Of a stretch of DNA of 15,041 nucleotides, positions 13,512 to 15,041 are shown piece by piece. Source of the DNA: an uncultured Acidimicrobiaceae bacterium (lineage in GTDB: Bacteria > Actinomycetota > Acidimicrobiia > Acidimicrobiales > RAAP-2); assembly GCA_937894805.1 (NCBI GenBank), contig CALAYR010000107.1, positions 1 through 15,041 on the forward strand, given 5' to 3'. A program made the position numbers and the translations under genes. The number at the start of each line of letters is the position of its first letter. The first letter of the stretch is position 1. The notes beneath the pieces are model-generated. The model was not told the origin of the DNA. It did not search any database and was given only the letters and a program-made list of their open reading frames with translations.

Positions 13512-14552
13512 ATGAGCACAGAGGTAATGGGAATCAATCACGACCAGGTCACGACATGGATGGCGTCAAATGTCGGCGCCGTAGCCCCTCTGACGTTTGA
13601 ACTGATTGCCGGCGGTCGTAGCAACCTCACCTACCGAGTCACCGACGCGACGGGCAAGCAGTTCGCGCTTCGCCGACCCCCGACGAGCCACGTCCTGCCC
13701 ACGGCGCACGACATGGTTCGCGAGCACACGATTATCAGCGCCCTCTCCCCCCTCGGAATTCCCGTTGCCACTCCCCTGGGTCTGTGCGTGGATGAAGCCG
13801 TTAACGAACGTCCCTTCTACGTCATGGAGTTTGTCGAGGGCGCCATTCTTCGTGACCGGCGACAGGCCGAAGAGGCTTTCGCCCTTGGCGACCGTTTCCG
13901 CATTGGTGCCAACTTGGCGCAGACGTTGGCCCAGCTGCACGACGTTGACGTTGTCTCGGCTGGACTCGGCGACCTCGCCCGTCACGATGGCTACATCGAA
14001 CGGCAGATTCGTCGTTGGCGTGGTCAGTACGAGCAGATGCACGTCGAGGGTGTCGATCACGGTGGCCTCGTCGAGAGCGTCGGCGACCAGCTCGCCGCCA
14101 ATATCCCGACCCAGCAGAAGGTGGCCGTAGTGCACGGTGACTACCGCTTGGACAACACCGTCTTGAACGAACAAGGTCAGGTTCGCGCCATTCTCGACTG
14201 GGAGATTTGCACCCTGGGAGACCCTCTCGCCGATCTCGGCCTCCTGCTCGTCTACTGGGCCGAGCCGGCCGACGGCACCGCCGCCCTGCTGGGTGCGGCC
14301 CCCACGACGGCCGATGGCTTTATGACCCGCAAGGAAGTGCTGGCCGCCTACGCCCAGCACACCTCACTCGACGTCAGCCAGGTCGGTTTCTACCAGGCCT
14401 TCGGCTACTGGAAGTTGGCCTGCATTCTTCAAGGTGTCTTTGCGCGCTACAGCGCCGGGGCGACGGCCGGTGACACCGGCAGCGTGGCCGAATTTCCCAA
14501 GCACATCGCCCTGCTCGCCGAAACGGCGAAGCGCACTCTCGAGGAGGCCTAG
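13512..14552 (+). CDS. APH-type phosphotransferase (ACAD10/11-like kinase family)
   Basis: A 346-residue kinase of the aminoglycoside phosphotransferase fold (PF01636 type). The glycine-rich loop is GGRSNLTY (34-41), the following FALRRPP (51-57) is typical of the acyl-CoA-dehydrogenase-linked kinases, and the catalytic loop HGDYRLDN (208-215, base D210) with ILDWE (227-231, metal ligand D229) is intact. Proteins of this group resemble the kinase domain of ACAD10/ACAD11, which phosphorylates 4-hydroxyacyl-CoA for degradation. There is no acyl-CoA dehydrogenase in view, so the substrate is unknown and antibiotic resistance is unlikely. I choose the ATG at 13512; an ATG at codon 6 has a GAGG only 2 nt before it, too close for use. 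Downstream it is coupled to the PAC2 gene by TAGTG. Confidence 0.85.
   Translation: MSTEVMGINHDQVTTWMASNVGAVAPLTFELIAGGRSNLTYRVTDATGKQFALRRPPTSHVLPTAHDMVREHTIISALSPLGIPVATPLGLCVDEAVNERPFYVMEFVEGAILRDRRQAEEAFALGDRFRIGANLAQTLAQLHDVDVVSAGLGDLARHDGYIERQIRRWRGQYEQMHVEGVDHGGLVESVGDQLAANIPTQQKVAVVHGDYRLDNTVLNEQGQVRAILDWEICTLGDPLADLGLLLVYWAEPADGTAALLGAAPTTADGFMTRKEVLAAYAQHTSLDVSQVGFYQAFGYWKLACILQGVFARYSAGATAGDTGSVAEFPKHIALLAETAKRTLEEA
14543..14547 (+). promoter_or_regulatory. Shine-Dalgarno GGAGG of the PAC2 gene
   Basis: GGAGG inside the last codons of the kinase gene, 4 nt before the GTG at 14552. It fixes the start of the PAC2 gene, which overlaps the kinase stop by one base. Confidence 0.7.
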
Positions 14553-15041
14553 TGGACGGCAACGAGTTCGACCGCATCCTCTACTTCAACGACCCCGTTC
14601 TGCACGAGCCCGTGCTAATCGTGGGTCTGGAGGGTTGGATTGACGCCGGCTTTGGTGCCAATGCCGCGATCAACTCCCTGATGTCGACCATGAATACCGA
14701 AATCATCGCGACGATGGAGACCGAGTTCTTTATCGATCAGCGCGCTCGTCGTCCAATCGTCCAGATCGTCAACGGCGTCACTACCAACCTCACCTGGCCC
14801 GAGATTCAAGTACATCACGGTCGTGATGGAGACGGCGCCGACGTATTGACGCTCACGGGCCCCGAGCCCGACTTTCACTGGGGTGACTTTGTTGACCTCG
14901 TTGTTGAGATGTGCGAGCGTCTGGGTGTTCGCATGGTCGTTGGTCTCGGTGCCTTCCCCGGTCCCGTGCCCCACACCCGCCCCCTACGAGTCGTGGGAAC
15001 AGCACCCGCCGCGAGTGCCCACCTCCTCCACGCCGTGACGG
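14552..15041 (+). CDS. PAC2-family protein (proteasome assembly chaperone-like), 3' end missing
   Basis: The frame opens with GTG at 14552 and is still open at the window end; 163 codons are visible. The N terminus reads VLHEPVLIVGLEGWIDAG (residues 16-33), then TEFFIDQRARRP (57-68), LTGPEPDFHWGDF (101-113) and GAFPGPVPHTRP (132-143). These match the actinobacterial PAC2/DUF75 family, whose members resemble eukaryotic proteasome assembly chaperone 2 and are often found in proteasome-bearing Actinobacteria. The function in bacteria is unproven. It shares one base with the kinase stop (TAGTG) and has GGAGG upstream, so the two are co-translated. The next neighbour is out of view. Confidence 0.85.
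   Translation, partial: MDGNEFDRILYFNDPVLHEPVLIVGLEGWIDAGFGANAAINSLMSTMNTEIIATMETEFFIDQRARRPIVQIVNGVTTNLTWPEIQVHHGRDGDGADVLTLTGPEPDFHWGDFVDLVVEMCERLGVRMVVGLGAFPGPVPHTRPLRVVGTAPAASAHLLHAVT

Noticed and set aside
13566..14360. Minus-strand open frame of 264 codons opposite the kinase gene
   Set aside because: The plus-strand frame contains intact kinase motifs; the antisense product looks like low-complexity shadow coding.
13512..14552. Aminoglycoside resistance gene
   Set aside because: The fold is APH-like, but the LRRPP segment and the LDWEICTLGDPLADLG context are those of acyl-CoA-linked phosphotransferases, and the locus is housekeeping.
1..15041. Mobile element, defence island or CRISPR locus
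   Set aside because: No transposase, integrase, restriction, toxin-antitoxin or direct-repeat pattern was seen; gene order and composition look vertically inherited throughout.

Overview
This 15 kb window is a dense stretch of housekeeping genes. Sixteen genes lie almost end to end, the longest gap is 131 bp, and I see no tRNA, rRNA, insertion sequence, phage gene, CRISPR array or long repeat. The actinobacterial hrcA-dnaJ-rsmE-HIT-phoH-ybeY-CorC-era order, GTG starts on about half the genes, apparently leaderless gene starts, the PAC2 protein and the FolP2-type pterin-binding protein all point to Actinomycetota. The compactness would suit a streamlined lineage such as Acidimicrobiia, but that rank is an inference from layout only.

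Layout. (1) 1-1266, plus strand: 3' part of a DinG/YoaA-type XPD-like helicase. (2) 1263-8591, minus strand: a nine-gene chain read hrcA, dnaJ, rsmE, HIT/Hint, phoH, ybeY, CorC/CNNM transporter, era, trmO, in which every junction overlaps by 1-8 nt. It starts at a CIRCE-like operator (8602-8630) next to the hrcA ribosome-binding site. (3) 8723-10528, minus: lepA. (4) 10638-10898, plus: rpsT, divergent from lepA. (5) 10895-13438, minus: an operon read thioredoxin-TPR, folP2-like, holA. (6) 13512-15041, plus: an APH-type kinase translationally coupled to a PAC2 protein that runs off the window.

How the genes fit together. The long minus-strand chain joins the heat-shock repressor and a DnaJ co-chaperone to 16S rRNA methylation (RsmE), rRNA processing and 30S quality control (YbeY, Era), a PhoH ATPase and tRNA modification (TrmO). 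LepA and S20 add further translation functions. If the CIRCE-like site is real, HrcA represses its own gene and probably the whole chain behind it. The thioredoxin-TPR, FolP2-like and HolA proteins share an operon without an obvious common pathway.

I found no clearly new biological system. The points most worth a second look are the CIRCE-like operator with a possible -10 box in its spacer, the FolP2-like protein with a rewritten pABA-binding loop, the set of operon-leading genes that lack a Shine-Dalgarno and carry a -10-like box 6-9 nt before the start codon, and two convergent gene pairs whose stop codons overlap with no room for a terminator.
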